From the NCBI GenBank assembly GCA_003833075.1, contig RIAY01000007.1, positions 82,922-146,921 of the forward strand: 64,000 nt of DNA, read 5' to 3'. The notes beneath the pieces are model-generated. The model worked only from the letters and a program-made list of their open reading frames with translations. It had not been told where the DNA came from and did not search any database. This stretch comes from Muribaculaceae bacterium Isolate-036 (Harlan) (GTDB lineage Bacteria > Bacteroidota > Bacteroidia > Bacteroidales > Muribaculaceae). Below, one piece after another: positions 9,910 to 19,286 of this stretch. How positions within the stretch are numbered: position 1 is the first letter of the stretch; the number at the start of each line of letters is the position of its first letter. Position numbers and translations under genes: made by a program.

Positions 9910-10386
9910 TTAAAATCTGAAATGTGCGAACGCGCGGTTAGCCTCTGCCATGCGGTGCATATCCTCTTTTCTCTTATATGCGCCACCCTGGTCGTTGAAA
10001 GCGTCTACGATCTCTGCCGCGAGCTTGTCAGCCATCGTCTTGCCGCCGCGTTTGCGGGCGAAGATAATGAGATTTTTCATTGATATGGATTCCTTGCGGT
10101 CAGCGCGGATCTCAGTAGGAACCTGGAAGGTAGCACCACCCACACGGCGTGACTTGACCTCCACCTGAGGAGTCACGTTCTCAAGAGCCTTTTTCCAGAT
10201 CTCAAGCGCTGTCTTCTCCTCGTTGGGCATTTTTGACTTCACAGTCTCCAATGCGTTATAGAAAATAGTGAAAGCTGTGTTCTTCTTTCCGTCAAACATC
10301 AGATGGTTCACGAACTTTGTCACTTTGACATCGTGGAAGACGGGATCGGGAAGAACAACCCTTTTCTTTGGCTTTGCTTTTCTCAT
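9910..10386 (-). CDS. rpsG: 30S ribosomal protein S7
   Basis: 158 aa from the ATG at 10384-10386 ([15 protein letters not shown]). A longer reading to 10461 exists, but the extra 25 residues are lysine/alanine repeats unlike S7, so the family-consistent start was chosen. S7 nucleates assembly of the 30S head and contacts E-site tRNA. Blocks [29 protein letters not shown] and the [24 protein letters not shown] end (here [18 protein letters not shown]) fit the family. Confidence 0.93.
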   Translation of the reverse strand: MRKAKPKKRVVLPDPVFHDVKVTKFVNHLMFDGKKNTAFTIFYNALETVKSKMPNEEKTALEIWKKALENVTPQVEVKSRRVGGATFQVPTEIRADRKESISMKNLIIFARKRGGKTMADKLAAEIVDAFNDQGGAYKRKEDMHRMAEANRAFAHFRF

Positions 10387-10527
10387 TTTTGCTTGTTTAA
10401 TGTTTTTGTTTTTGGCTGCTTTTGCAATCTTCAACACCGCTCTCTTGCGGAGTTTACTCAACCATAGCCATCCAATAAATCAAAAACTGTTGGTTTACGA
10501 TTTGATTGTTAATGTAAGATCAGCTTA

Positions 10528-10911
10528 TTATTTCTTAGCTGCTTTAGGACGCTTTGCTCCATATTTGGAACGACGCTGAGTGCGACCCTGAACTCCGGCT
10601 GTGTCAAGTGTGCCACGCACGATATGGTAGCGAACACCGGGGAGATCCTTCACACGACCACCGCGAACCATCACGATAGAGTGCTCCTGAAGGTTGTGTC
10701 CTTCTCCGGGAATGTAGCTGTTCACTTCCTTGCCGTTCGTAAGGCGCACACGCGCCACCTTTCTCATTGCCGAGTTAGGCTTCTTAGGGGTGGTCGTGTA
10801 GACACGCACACACACGCCGCGGCGCTGAGGACAGGAATCCAATGCGGGCGACTTGCTCTTGTCTTTGAGAACAGTGCGTCCTTTTCTTACTAATTGCTGA
10901 ATTGTTGGCAT
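10528..10911 (-). CDS. rpsL: 30S ribosomal protein S12
   Basis: 127 aa decoding-centre protein. The [16 protein letters not shown] loop and [13 protein letters not shown] segment carry lysines 43 and 88, the residues that are changed in streptomycin-resistant or dependent mutants of other bacteria, so this allele looks wild type. It is the first gene of the long ribosomal cluster and has its own upstream promoter. The downstream gap to rpsG is about 140 bp. Confidence 0.97.
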   Translation of the reverse strand: MPTIQQLVRKGRTVLKDKSKSPALDSCPQRRGVCVRVYTTTPKKPNSAMRKVARVRLTNGKEVNSYIPGEGHNLQEHSIVMVRGGRVKDLPGVRYHIVRGTLDTAGVQGRTQRRSKYGAKRPKAAKK

Positions 10912-11058
10912 TCTTAGTCTCTTTTTTTGATTTATTTGGTTTGTAACTGTTTGTCTTATGCTTTAGCCCAAATCCCATCATACACCATTATGCGTACTAA
11001 ACAATTGAAACCCAATCATTTAGACACAATAATCGATAAATTCGCTCCTAAAGCGATG

Positions 11059-11091
11059 CAAAGATACTAAAAATTAGCGTATTAGCCAAAA
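11059..11091 (-). promoter_or_regulatory. Promoter of the rpsL (str-S10) operon
   Basis: Minus-strand -33 element TTTTG at 11087-11091, a 20-bp spacer, then -7 element TATCTTTG at 11059-11066, an exact match to the Bacteroidota consensus. It lies about 150 bp upstream of the rpsL start, leaving a leader of roughly 140 nt. Confidence 0.8.
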
Positions 11092-11104
11092 CTTTTCAAA
11101 AAAA

Positions 11105-12316
11105 TTATTTGAAACGCGCGGCAGAACGATAAATAGTATCAAAGATTCTGCGGTCAACATCGGTAAGCGCAAGTCCGCGCCTCTGCATCACCATTCCCGC
11201 CGTATCCATAAATTTATCAATGCTGACATTATCAAAGCCGCCTTCCGGAGAACCGCTGGAGAAACTCGGAATAAACGTACGCGGAAAACCAGCCCCGTGA
11301 AGATTCACTCCAACCCCTACAACCGTAGCGGTATTGAACATCGTATTGATCCCCGCTTTCGAATGATCACCCATTATCAGTCCGCAGAACTGCAGATCCG
11401 TACGCATGAACCGCTGGGTATGATAATTCCATATACGGATTTTAGTATAGTCATTTTTAAGATTGGACGCATTCGCTCCCGCACCGAGGTTACACCACTC
11501 TCCTATGACAGCGTTCCCGAGATAACCGTCATGCGCCTTATTACTGAAACCGAACATGACAGCATTATCGAGCTCACCCCCTACCTTGCAGTAAGGACCA
11601 ATGGTAGTTGAACCATATACCTTGGCCCCCATCCTGACAACAGCATTGTCACACAAGGCAACGGGACCGCGCAGACACGCTCCCTCCATGACCACGGCAT
11701 CCTTTCCTATATATATAGGACCATTCTTCACATTCAGCACGGCTCCCTCCACAACGGCACCATCCTCTATATAAATACGAGGCACCACCCCGGACGACTC
11801 CACCGAACCGATAATCGTCACCGAAGCATCAGGCGCCTGCCCTTTGCCACGTTTCGCCAACAAATCATAATCGCGGCAGATTTCCTGACCGTTCTCTCGA
11901 AAAACATCATAAACATATTGTATTCTCGACACCTCGTCACCCTCGACCGAGGATTCCGCAGGATCAAGTTCACCGAACTGCCGGAGACTGCCTCGGAATG
12001 CGACAAGCCCACTGCGGTCCCTAAGAGCCCCGCCGGATTCAAGTGCCAACACCCGCGCCGCAAGATCCTCATCAGGAAGCACGTTACCGGCGACAAAAAC
12101 GGCCTCCTCATCAGCCGACACGGCAACAGGAAACTTCTCACCAAGATATTCCGTAGTCTTATACGAATAATTTCCCGGCAGATAATGTTCCCACTTTTCA
12201 CGAATAGTCATTATTCCCACCCTGAAATCCGCGACAGGACGAGTATATGACAAAGGAAGAAGATTCTCGAAAGATTCAAAGGTGTCGAAAAGCACCACTT
12301 TCACCTCATTGTTCAT
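11105..12316 (-). CDS. GlmU-family sugar nucleotidyltransferase/acetyltransferase (alternative bacteroidete type)
   Basis: 403 aa from the ATG at 12316, chosen because a longer reading crosses the predicted promoter at 12345-12352. The N-terminal half has the LLPLSYTRPVADFRVGI segment typical of the alternative Bacteroidetes GlmU-like family rather than the usual LAAGxGTRM signature. From about residue 190 hexapeptide repeats (IGKDAVVMEG, MGAKVYGSTTIGP and similar) form a left-handed beta helix. Expected role: UDP-N-acetylglucosamine or related sugar-nucleotide synthesis for the cell wall. The exact substrate is inference. It is a single-gene unit. Confidence 0.8.
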   Translation of the reverse strand: MNNEVKVVLFDTFESFENLLPLSYTRPVADFRVGIMTIREKWEHYLPGNYSYKTTEYLGEKFPVAVSADEEAVFVAGNVLPDEDLAARVLALESGGALRDRSGLVAFRGSLRQFGELDPAESSVEGDEVSRIQYVYDVFRENGQEICRDYDLLAKRGKGQAPDASVTIIGSVESSGVVPRIYIEDGAVVEGAVLNVKNGPIYIGKDAVVMEGACLRGPVALCDNAVVRMGAKVYGSTTIGPYCKVGGELDNAVMFGFSNKAHDGYLGNAVIGEWCNLGAGANASNLKNDYTKIRIWNYHTQRFMRTDLQFCGLIMGDHSKAGINTMFNTATVVGVGVNLHGAGFPRTFIPSFSSGSPEGGFDNVSIDKFMDTAGMVMQRRGLALTDVDRRIFDTIYRSAARFK

Positions 12317-12344
12317 TGAATCAAGATTAGTTCTGTTTTTGAAA

Positions 12345-12352
12345 CAAAAGTA
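12345..12352 (-). promoter_or_regulatory. Promoter (-7 box) of the GlmU-like gene
   Basis: Minus-strand TACTTTTG fits TAnnTTTG. It is 29 bp upstream of the chosen ATG at 12316, leaving a short leader of about 20 nt. The -33 element is weak (TTGTG near 12371-12375). Confidence 0.5.
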
Positions 12353-12717
12353 CTTAAAATTCCCCAAATACACAACCATACGATAAAAAACAACAACGGC
12401 ACACAATTTCACAATTGCCTGCCGCTCTGTGATTTTTTAAACTTTGCCGGCTTTCACAAGCAAACGTCAGTCTTACTCAACCACTAACTTACAAATTTAT
12501 ATCACTATTACTTAAAAGATTTTTTGACTTGCCATCTTTATCACTACCGGAAGAACTCCGGCTTTTTACATTGCAAAGTTAATTCAAATTTTGAAATAAT
12601 TCAAAAATTTTCACTCCAAATTTATCAAAAATTTGTTAATTTTTTCTTTTTTACACATAATTATTCTATTTTGCCCTTAATAAAGGGCAAATAATTGCAC
12701 AATGCAGAAAACCCGGG

Positions 12718-12748
12718 TTTTGTTTTTAAATTAATATGCGTATATTTG
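12718..12748 (+). promoter_or_regulatory. Promoter of the aminopeptidase P gene
   Basis: TTTTG at 12718-12722, an 18-bp spacer and TATATTTG at 12741-12748. The predicted transcription start (about 12755) lies downstream of an in-frame ATG at 12736, which supports translation from the ATG at 12799 instead. Confidence 0.65.
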
Positions 12749-12798
12749 TCTGCAAATATGTTTTAAATGACAAAGAGAAGATAAGAATTCAATCACAT

Positions 12799-14586
12799 AT
12801 GAAAAAGAACGCACAATATCTTGCCGACCTGAGGTTGGCTATGAAAGAGCACGCTATCGACTGCGTGATCATATCCGGAACAGACCCCCACCAGAGTGAA
12901 CTGCCGCCGATGCACTGGCGTGGAAGGGAGTGGCTAACAGGATTCGAATCGGAAAACGGAACAAACGGTACGGCGGTAGTCATGTCCGACAAGGCTTATG
13001 TATGGACAGATTCCCGCTATTTCATTCAGGCAACAGAGCAACTGCGGGACACCGGTTTCGAGATGATGAAGGAAGACGGGCCTGATGCCGTGAATCTAAT
13101 CGACTGGGTTACGGAACACCTGAACACCGGTCAGACTGTAGCTATCGACGGAATGACATTTTCCATATCATGGACACAGCGACTCGAACAGGAACTGAAC
13201 GACAACGGCATAAGACTCAACGACCGCTTCACACCTTTCGACACCATATGGACAGACAGACCCGAACGTCCCAAAAACAAACTGTTCGTGCATGATGAAA
13301 AAATCGTGGGCGAAACTACAGACAGCAAGATGACACGTCTCATGCTGGCGGTAAAAGGAGAACTTGCCAACGCAATCCTCCTCTCGGCACTTGATGACAT
13401 CGCATGGGCAACAAATCTGCGTACGGCAGGCGACATCGCGTTCTCCCCCATTTTCGTGGCATACCTTTATGTTGACGACAACCGCAGAATCCTATTTATT
13501 GACAAGGAAAAACTCAGCGTTGAAGTCGACACACATCTAAGCAGATACGGCATCGACGTCATGCCCTACGACTCCGTACTGGATTTTGCCGCGACACTTC
13601 CCAAAGAGACAAGACTGCTGATAGATCCCGAAAAGACCTCACGCAGTCTCTACGACAGCCTGAGCTGCACCCCTGTGTTCGGAGGGGGTGATGTCGCCAA
13701 ACTCAAAAGCGTCAAAAACGCCACCATGATAGAAAACATAAAGACCGCGATGCGCAAAGATGGCGTCGCCCTGACCAGATTCTTCATGATGGCAGAACGT
13801 GAATACCCGAAGGGAAAACTCACGGAAGTGGGTCTCGGCAAAGAATTGCGCGCGCTGCGCCTTGCCGACGCATCATGCGTTGACGAGAGCTTCGCACCGA
13901 TTCTCGGATGGAATGAACACGGTGCCATCGTGCACTATGAAGCAACCGAGGAAACCGACATTCCGATAACAGGCAACGGTCTGCTTCTTGTGGATTCCGG
14001 CGGACAATACACTTATGGCACCACAGACATAACACGCACCATCGCACTCGGCGCTCCGACAGCAGAACAACGCCATGATTTCACACTCGTACTGAAAGGA
14101 CACATAGCTTTGTCACGTGCCGTATTCCCCAAAGGAACACGCGGCACACAGCTCGACGCACTCGCACGCCAGTACCTGTGGGCAGAGGGAAAGGCATATT
14201 ATCACGGCACGGGACACGGTGTCGGATTCTTCATAAACTGTCACGAGGGTCCTCAAGGCATAAGGCTCAACGATGTGCCCACACCTCTTGAACCGGGAAT
14301 GATACTCAGCAACGAACCGGGACTCTATCTTGAAGGAGAATACGGCATCCGCACAGAAAACCTTATAGCTGTGGAACCGTTCGAGACCACCAGGTTCGGA
14401 GATTTCTACCGTTTCGAGACACTCACCCTCTTTCCATATGACACTTCTCTTATCGAAAAAGAGATCATGACTCCCGAAGAGACCGAATGGGTAAACGCAT
14501 ATCACCGCAAAGTATATGCCGAACTATCGCCCCTTCTTGACAACGAAGAGCAGGAATGGCTTGCCGGGAAGTGCAAAGAAATATAA
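12799..14586 (+). CDS. Aminopeptidase P family metallopeptidase (Xaa-Pro aminopeptidase)
   Basis: 595 aa from the ATG at 12799; this start excludes the promoter-overlapping N-terminal extension. Two creatinase-like N-terminal domains precede a pita-bread M24 domain with the five usual metal ligands visible in DSGGQYTYGTTDITRT (two Asp), GTGHGVG (His), LSNEPG (Glu) and GIRTEN (Glu). It should remove N-terminal residues preceding proline, using two Mn2+ or similar ions, in the cytoplasm. No signal peptide is visible. Length matches the long three-domain aminopeptidase P type. It stands alone downstream of its own promoter. Confidence 0.9.
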   Translation: MKKNAQYLADLRLAMKEHAIDCVIISGTDPHQSELPPMHWRGREWLTGFESENGTNGTAVVMSDKAYVWTDSRYFIQATEQLRDTGFEMMKEDGPDAVNLIDWVTEHLNTGQTVAIDGMTFSISWTQRLEQELNDNGIRLNDRFTPFDTIWTDRPERPKNKLFVHDEKIVGETTDSKMTRLMLAVKGELANAILLSALDDIAWATNLRTAGDIAFSPIFVAYLYVDDNRRILFIDKEKLSVEVDTHLSRYGIDVMPYDSVLDFAATLPKETRLLIDPEKTSRSLYDSLSCTPVFGGGDVAKLKSVKNATMIENIKTAMRKDGVALTRFFMMAEREYPKGKLTEVGLGKELRALRLADASCVDESFAPILGWNEHGAIVHYEATEETDIPITGNGLLLVDSGGQYTYGTTDITRTIALGAPTAEQRHDFTLVLKGHIALSRAVFPKGTRGTQLDALARQYLWAEGKAYYHGTGHGVGFFINCHEGPQGIRLNDVPTPLEPGMILSNEPGLYLEGEYGIRTENLIAVEPFETTRFGDFYRFETLTLFPYDTSLIEKEIMTPEETEWVNAYHRKVYAELSPLLDNEEQEWLAGKCKEI

Positions 14587-14689
14587 ATTATAAATATGGA
14601 TATATTATATTAATGAGCGACACGGCATGAAAGCCTGAAACAGGAAACCAGACAAAAAAATACGAACAACAAAACATAAATAACAAACA

Positions 14690-15241
14690 ATGGCATTGAT
14701 AAGATCAGTAAGAGGCTTCACACCTGAAATCGGGAAGCATTGTTTTCTGGCGGAAAACGCCACGATTGTGGGAGACGTCGTCATCGGAGACGAATGCAGC
14801 ATCTGGTTCAACACCGTATTGCGCGGCGACGTCAACTCAATCAGAGTCGGAGACCGCGTCAACATCCAGGACGGCAGTGTGCTTCACACACTCTATCAGA
14901 AATCCACCATAGAAATCGGCAACGACGTCTCTATCGGACACAACGTGGTGATACACGGGGCAAAAATACACGATTACGCCCTTATCGGCATGGGAGCCGT
15001 TGTAATGGATGACGCTGTTGTCGGAGAAGGAGCCCTTGTGGCGGCAGGCTCCGTAGTGCTCAGCCGCACACAGATAGGCCCCCACGAGATGTGGGCAGGC
15101 TCGCCGGCGAAATTCATAAAGATGGTAGAACCGGAAAAAGCGAAAGAGATGAACGTAAAGATAGCGAAAAATTATCTTATGTATTCCAAATGGTATGAGC
15201 AAGATGCGGAAGAAACAGACCCTTCTGCCGATATCTTATAA
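14690..15241 (+). CDS. Gamma-carbonic-anhydrase family protein
   Basis: 183 aa left-handed beta helix of hexapeptide repeats (IVGDVVIGDECSIWFN, VGDRVNIQDGSVLH, IGNDVSIGHNVVIHG). The histidines in VLHTL, SIGHN and VIHG occupy the positions of metal ligands in the YrdA/PaaY/Cam family. The C-terminal helix begins AGSPAKFIK. The protein probably binds zinc or iron; carbonic anhydrase activity is plausible but many family members have no proven substrate. It is 103 bp after the aminopeptidase gene. Confidence 0.85.
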   Translation: MALIRSVRGFTPEIGKHCFLAENATIVGDVVIGDECSIWFNTVLRGDVNSIRVGDRVNIQDGSVLHTLYQKSTIEIGNDVSIGHNVVIHGAKIHDYALIGMGAVVMDDAVVGEGALVAAGSVVLSRTQIGPHEMWAGSPAKFIKMVEPEKAKEMNVKIAKNYLMYSKWYEQDAEETDPSADIL

Positions 15242-15268
15242 ATTTTTAGCGAATTTTTGTCAAAAAAA

Positions 15269-15300
15269 TTTTGTCATATTTGGAAGATTGTATAATTTTG
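15269..15300 (+). promoter_or_regulatory. Promoter of rpsU
   Basis: TTTTG at 15269-15273, a 19-bp spacer and TAATTTTG at 15293-15300, followed by CATC. Both elements match the Bacteroidota housekeeping consensus. The leader to the rpsU ATG is about 80 nt. Confidence 0.75.
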
Positions 15301-15387
15301 CATCGCTTTATGTCGCCGGGGCCTGCATGTTGCCTTCCGGAGACGAGCCAAATAATTAACAGAAACTAAAAATTAACAGCACAAAAC

Positions 15388-15579
15388 ATGATTATCGTAC
15401 CAGTAAAAGAAGGCGAAAACATCGAGAAAGCACTCAAGAAGTTCAAACGTAAATTCGAAAGAACAGGCATCGTAAAAGAGCTTCGTTCACGTCAGGCTTT
15501 CGAAAAACCATCTGTGACCAACCGCAAGAAGATGATGAAGGCCGTTTACGTTCAGCAGCTTCGTCAGGCTGAGCAGTAA
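15388..15579 (+). CDS. rpsU: 30S ribosomal protein S21
   Basis: 63 aa, MIIVPVKEGENIEKALKKFKRKFERTG followed by the basic LRSRQAFEKPSVTNRKKMMKA stretch, clear S21. S21 sits beside the anti-Shine-Dalgarno end of 16S rRNA; in Bacteroidota it takes part in hiding that sequence, which explains the weak use of Shine-Dalgarno sites (known from the group, not shown here). Own promoter upstream and a hairpin terminator downstream; a recombinase and a hibernation factor follow. Confidence 0.96.
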   Translation: MIIVPVKEGENIEKALKKFKRKFERTGIVKELRSRQAFEKPSVTNRKKMMKAVYVQQLRQAEQ

Positions 15580-15607
15580 AAAGCCGCTTTTATCTGCACC
15601 CATAACA

Positions 15608-15640
15608 GATTCAGCACAAGCTTTATGTTTGTGCTGAATC
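15608..15640 (+). terminator. Hairpin terminator after rpsU
   Basis: A perfect 12-bp stem (15608-15619 and 15629-15640) with a 9-nt loop, 29 bp after the rpsU stop. The following TTCGCAT is only weakly T-rich, so read-through into the recombinase gene is possible. Confidence 0.7.
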
Positions 15641-15709
15641 TTCGCATATCATCAATCATACTCAATTCGGCTGTCATTCAGCCCGCAACACACCATACGC
15701 CCCACTGTA

Positions 15710-16588
15710 ATGCTACGCGAATTTGAAGACTACATGCGGCTTGAACTCAACAGAAGCCGGCTGACCGTCGAAGCCTACAGCCGCGACATATCGCAGTTTG
15801 CAGCATGGCTCGGAGGCGAGACATTCGACCCTGCATCAGCCACTACAGCCGACATCCGGGCATGGCTCGGCTCTATGGCAAGGGAAGATTCCCCGGTCAC
15901 CTTAAGAAGAAAAGCACAGAGTCTGCGGGCATTCTACAGATGGCTCCTGAGACGAGGCAGCATAACTTTCAATCCCGCCGCCGACATTATTCTGGCAAAG
16001 GCCCCGAAACGCCTTCCCGAATTTGTAAAAGAGCAGGAAATAGAGGCAATCGTAAAGAATGGCGACATCTCCGACTTCCGCTCTCACAGGGCACACATAG
16101 CCATACTCATGCTCTATTCCACAGGTCTGAGACAGGAAGAACTCCGCACACTCACAGACGCCGACATAGATTTCTCCCTCCGTGAGGCAAAAGTCACAGG
16201 AAAACGGTCGAAACAACGCGTTGTGCCCCTTCCGCCGGAATTGCTTGATGAAATTGCCGAATGGCAAAAAGTCCGAGACGCACGGTATCCGTCATTACCT
16301 GCACCCCGCCCCCTGCTCGCAGGCGCAAACGGAGCAATAAGCAAAAAAACTCTGTACGACATTGTCAGGAACGCCCTTTCCGGATCATCGGCAATGCGGA
16401 AAAGTCCGCATGTACTGCGCCACACCTTCGCCACATCCATGCTCAACGACGGCGCATCGCTTGATGCTGTGAAGGAATTTCTGGGTCATTCCTCTCTCGC
16501 CACCACGCAGATATATACGCACCTCTCTTTCAACGAACTTAAAAAATCCTATGCAGCCTCACACCCGCGTGCGAAAACCGAATGCTGA
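15710..16588 (+). CDS. xerC: Tyrosine recombinase XerC/XerD type
   Basis: 292 aa. N-terminal SAM-like DNA-binding domain (about residues 1-95) and a catalytic domain with Arg141 in STGLRQEEL, Lys165 in GKRSKQR, His234/Arg237/His238 in HVLRHTF, His260 in FLGHSS and Tyr269 in IYTH, the complete tyrosine-recombinase set. It should resolve chromosome dimers at dif with its partner. The setting rpsU-xer-hpf is a conserved Bacteroidales housekeeping order, which argues against a phage or transposon integrase. Whether it is the XerC or XerD paralogue cannot be decided from this window. Confidence 0.88.
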   Translation: MLREFEDYMRLELNRSRLTVEAYSRDISQFAAWLGGETFDPASATTADIRAWLGSMAREDSPVTLRRKAQSLRAFYRWLLRRGSITFNPAADIILAKAPKRLPEFVKEQEIEAIVKNGDISDFRSHRAHIAILMLYSTGLRQEELRTLTDADIDFSLREAKVTGKRSKQRVVPLPPELLDEIAEWQKVRDARYPSLPAPRPLLAGANGAISKKTLYDIVRNALSGSSAMRKSPHVLRHTFATSMLNDGASLDAVKEFLGHSSLATTQIYTHLSFNELKKSYAASHPRAKTEC

Positions 16589-16640
16589 AAATTTGTAAAA
16601 TTTTTATTAAAAACATAAGCAAAATTTCAGATTTATTGTT

Positions 16641-16648
16641 TATCTTTG
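16641..16648 (+). promoter_or_regulatory. Promoter (-7 box) of the hibernation factor gene
   Basis: TATCTTTG is an exact -7 match, about 50 bp past the recombinase stop. The -33 region is poor. The implied leader is close to 90 nt, long enough for regulation of this stress-related gene. Confidence 0.6.
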
Positions 16649-16743
16649 TAAAAACGGATGTCTCAGGGCAACCCACGCAGAACGGAGGCGTAGCCGCAAA
16701 ACGGACCGCACTCCATAGTATTAACCCATAAAAACCTTATGTT

Positions 16744-17037
16744 ATGGAAGCTACAATTCAAGCAATTCATTTCGACATCTCCGAAAAACTCGTCTCCTTC
16801 ATCAATAAGAAAATAGATAAAATGTCCCGCCATTACGAATCGATCACTGATGCAGACGTGACTCTGAAGGTAGTGAAACCGGAGACATCAATGAACAAGG
16901 AAGCACAGGTGAAACTGACAGTGCCGCAGACTCCCGATTTGTTCGCTTCCAAGATAGCCGACACATTTGAAGAGGCTGTAGATCTTTGTCTGCGAGCCCT
17001 TGAACCTCAACTTGAAAAACTTAAAGACAGAGGCTGA
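16744..17037 (+). CDS. hpf: Ribosome hibernation promoting factor, short form
   Basis: 97 aa, the compact beta-alpha-beta-beta-beta-alpha fold of HPF/YfiA without the long-form C-terminal dimerisation domain. Family features include ISEKLVSFINKKIDKMSRHY and the FEEAVDLCLRALEPQLEKLKD C-terminal helix. It binds the 30S decoding site and blocks translation in stationary phase. mltG starts 5 bp after its stop with GTG, so the two probably share a transcript. Confidence 0.92.
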   Translation: MEATIQAIHFDISEKLVSFINKKIDKMSRHYESITDADVTLKVVKPETSMNKEAQVKLTVPQTPDLFASKIADTFEEAVDLCLRALEPQLEKLKDRG

Positions 17038-17042
17038 CAAAA

Positions 17043-18089
17043 GTGAACGCCAAGCGCAACGAAATACAATCAAAGCTCCCCAAAAGGCTACTCTACAGCC
17101 TTTTGGGGTTGGCTTTTATCATAATAGCGTTTCTTCTCCTGCTTTATCCAGTTATTATCGAACGCACGGAAAAAGCCGCTATAATCCGGATTCCCGCCAA
17201 TGCCACAAGCGCGATGGTTCATGACTCCATAGCCAAATATTACGGCAATGGATTCGCCTCGAAGGTGACAAGACTCTGCAAAGTGCGTGGCACAGACTTC
17301 GCCACACGTCATGGAGCCTACGAGATTCCGGAAGGATCCAACGCACTGACGGCGATGCGGCGCCTCACTCGCGGTGGACAGACACCCGTAAGAATAACGA
17401 TAAACGGATTCCGCGACATAGACCTGCTGTGCAGACGCATCGCGGCAAAAATGGAATTTACCGAGCATGATCTGCACGCGGCTCTTGCCGACCCTGCCGT
17501 GCTCGAGCCATACGGTCTTGACTACAATCAGGCAATGGCTCTATTCCTCGATGACACATATGAAGTCTACTGGACCACATCTCCCCAGGAACTTATTGCA
17601 AAAATCGGTCGCAATTATTCCTCTTTCTGGAACGATATAAACAGAAATAAGGCAGAAGCTCTCGGTACGACCCCCGCTGAGATAATGACCGTTGCCTCCA
17701 TAACAGATGAGGAGACCAACAAACTTTCGGAAAAAGGGACAATCGGCAGACTATACATAAACAGACTCAGGAAAGGCATGCGACTTCAGGCAGACCCAAC
17801 GGTAAGATTCGCGCTCAAGGATTATTCAATCAGACGCGTAACCAGAAAGCATCTTGGAGTTGAATCCCCCTACAACACGTACATACACAAGGGGCTCCCA
17901 CCCGGACCCATACGCACAACTTCGCGTGCCACACTTGACGCGATTCTTGACAGCGAACCCAACGACTATCTCTATATGTGCGCCAAAGAAGACTTCTCCG
18001 GCACCCACAACTTCGCAACCAGCTTCGAAGAACACTCCCGTAACGCACGTCGCTATCAGAAGGCTCTCAACGCACGCGGGATAAGATGA
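17043..18089 (+). CDS. mltG: Endolytic peptidoglycan transglycosylase MltG
   Basis: 348 aa starting with GTG. One N-terminal membrane segment (residues about 17-38), a LysM-like region, then the YceG catalytic domain with VASITDEETNK (aligned with the ASIxExE catalytic box; the first acidic residue is Asp222, with Glu223-Glu224 next), GRLYINRLRKGMRLQADPTV, and the SPYNTYIHKGLPPGPI block. It cleaves nascent glycan strands and sets their length. It follows hpf in an apparent operon. Topology predicts a periplasmic catalytic domain. Confidence 0.92.
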   Translation: MNAKRNEIQSKLPKRLLYSLLGLAFIIIAFLLLLYPVIIERTEKAAIIRIPANATSAMVHDSIAKYYGNGFASKVTRLCKVRGTDFATRHGAYEIPEGSNALTAMRRLTRGGQTPVRITINGFRDIDLLCRRIAAKMEFTEHDLHAALADPAVLEPYGLDYNQAMALFLDDTYEVYWTTSPQELIAKIGRNYSSFWNDINRNKAEALGTTPAEIMTVASITDEETNKLSEKGTIGRLYINRLRKGMRLQADPTVRFALKDYSIRRVTRKHLGVESPYNTYIHKGLPPGPIRTTSRATLDAILDSEPNDYLYMCAKEDFSGTHNFATSFEEHSRNARRYQKALNARGIR

Positions 18090-18155
18090 ACAGGCTGCCT
18101 TTCCCCAACGAACAATACACTTTTAACAAACCAATACAGTTATATCGATCTATAC

Positions 18156-19250
18156 ATGGCAAGACCGTTTATAACCTTTACATTGATTTCCATTATGCTT
18201 ATCGCCCTCCCGGCAAAAGGGGCAGAACCAACTGACTCCATTGAATCGCGCGACTGGTGGAATCTGCTGAAGAAAGGGCAGCTGAACCTTGCCGACACAA
18301 CAGTCATATATCCCAGATTTCTCGGTTTTTGCGTAAACGTCTACAACTGGGCTGACAAAACTTTCAATTCCTATGACACAGACTATGTCACAGGAACGGG
18401 ACGCAGATGGAAAGCCCGCGTTGTCTCTGACAACTGGGTAGACTCCTATTACCTGAACATCGAGAAAAAGATGCCTGTAAGAATGATGAGCGACCTATAC
18501 TGCAACGCCGGCGCATACATACAGTATATGGCTGTAAGCGTAGGCTACTCACTGGACATGAGCAACATCATCGGGAACAAACCATCGAATCACAAAAAAC
18601 TTGAATTCGGATTCAACTGCGCGAGATTCAACGCTGAATTCCACTATTGGGAAAACACCGGAGGAACATTCATACGAACTTTCGGTAAATTCAACAACGG
18701 ACGTCTTATTAAAAAGACATTTCCCGGGGCAGCTCAAAAAACAATTGGAATTAACGCCTATTATTTCTTCAACAACCGCAAATTCGCGATGGGGGCGGCA
18801 TATAACTTTTCCAAATTTCAAAAAAGAAGCGCAGGCTCGGCAATAATAGGATTCAACTACAACAACCTCGACATAACGATGGACCTCAACCAGATTCCTG
18901 ACGAACTGAAACCCTACCTTACCATAGACCCTCACATATACAGATTCCACTACAATTCATACTGTCTCATGGGCGGATACAGTTTCAACTGGGTGCTCAA
19001 TCCTCACATTCTCTTAAACATCTCCGCCTTCCCGGGCATCGGATACACCCATGCCTATGAGGATTCCGCAGAGCAAGGAATGAAACTCTTCGCCATGACG
19101 CTCAAAGGGCAAGGCTCGCTTACATACAATCTTGGAGACTTCTTCGTATGCGCTGTTGCAAAACTTGACGGCAACTGGTATAACTCAGGCAACTTCTCTC
19201 TCTTCTCCTCGGTAGAGAACGCACAGGTCAGCGTAGGCGTGAGATTCTGA
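18156..19250 (+). CDS. DUF4421 family outer-membrane protein
   Basis: 364 aa with a signal peptide ending AKGAEP near residue 24. The remainder alternates aromatic and polar residues in beta strands and ends in VSVGVRF, with a terminal phenylalanine, as in outer-membrane barrels. Segments such as KLEFGFNCARFNAEFHYW fit the DUF4421 family of Bacteroidota. No activity is known for the family. It lies 66 bp after mltG and 36 bp before ribD, so co-transcription is possible but functionally unexplained. Confidence 0.75.
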   Translation: MARPFITFTLISIMLIALPAKGAEPTDSIESRDWWNLLKKGQLNLADTTVIYPRFLGFCVNVYNWADKTFNSYDTDYVTGTGRRWKARVVSDNWVDSYYLNIEKKMPVRMMSDLYCNAGAYIQYMAVSVGYSLDMSNIIGNKPSNHKKLEFGFNCARFNAEFHYWENTGGTFIRTFGKFNNGRLIKKTFPGAAQKTIGINAYYFFNNRKFAMGAAYNFSKFQKRSAGSAIIGFNYNNLDITMDLNQIPDELKPYLTIDPHIYRFHYNSYCLMGGYSFNWVLNPHILLNISAFPGIGYTHAYEDSAEQGMKLFAMTLKGQGSLTYNLGDFFVCAVAKLDGNWYNSGNFSLFSSVENAQVSVGVRF

Positions 19251-19286
19251 CACACATATCACAATGCAGGAAGACAGACTGGAAAC

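Larger units (their letters stand above)
12317..12798. other. AT-rich divergent promoter region
   Basis: No gene is seen in these 482 bp. The region holds outward-facing promoters for the GlmU-like gene (minus) and the aminopeptidase (plus). A perfect 9-bp inverted repeat, TTTGCCCTT and its complement at 12670-12678 and 12683-12691, sits about 50 bp upstream of the rightward -7 box and could be an operator or a small hairpin. Confidence 0.6.

Noticed and set aside
15710..16588. Integrase of a mobile element
   Set aside because: The rpsU-xer-hpf order and lack of attachment sites or cargo indicate a housekeeping Xer recombinase.
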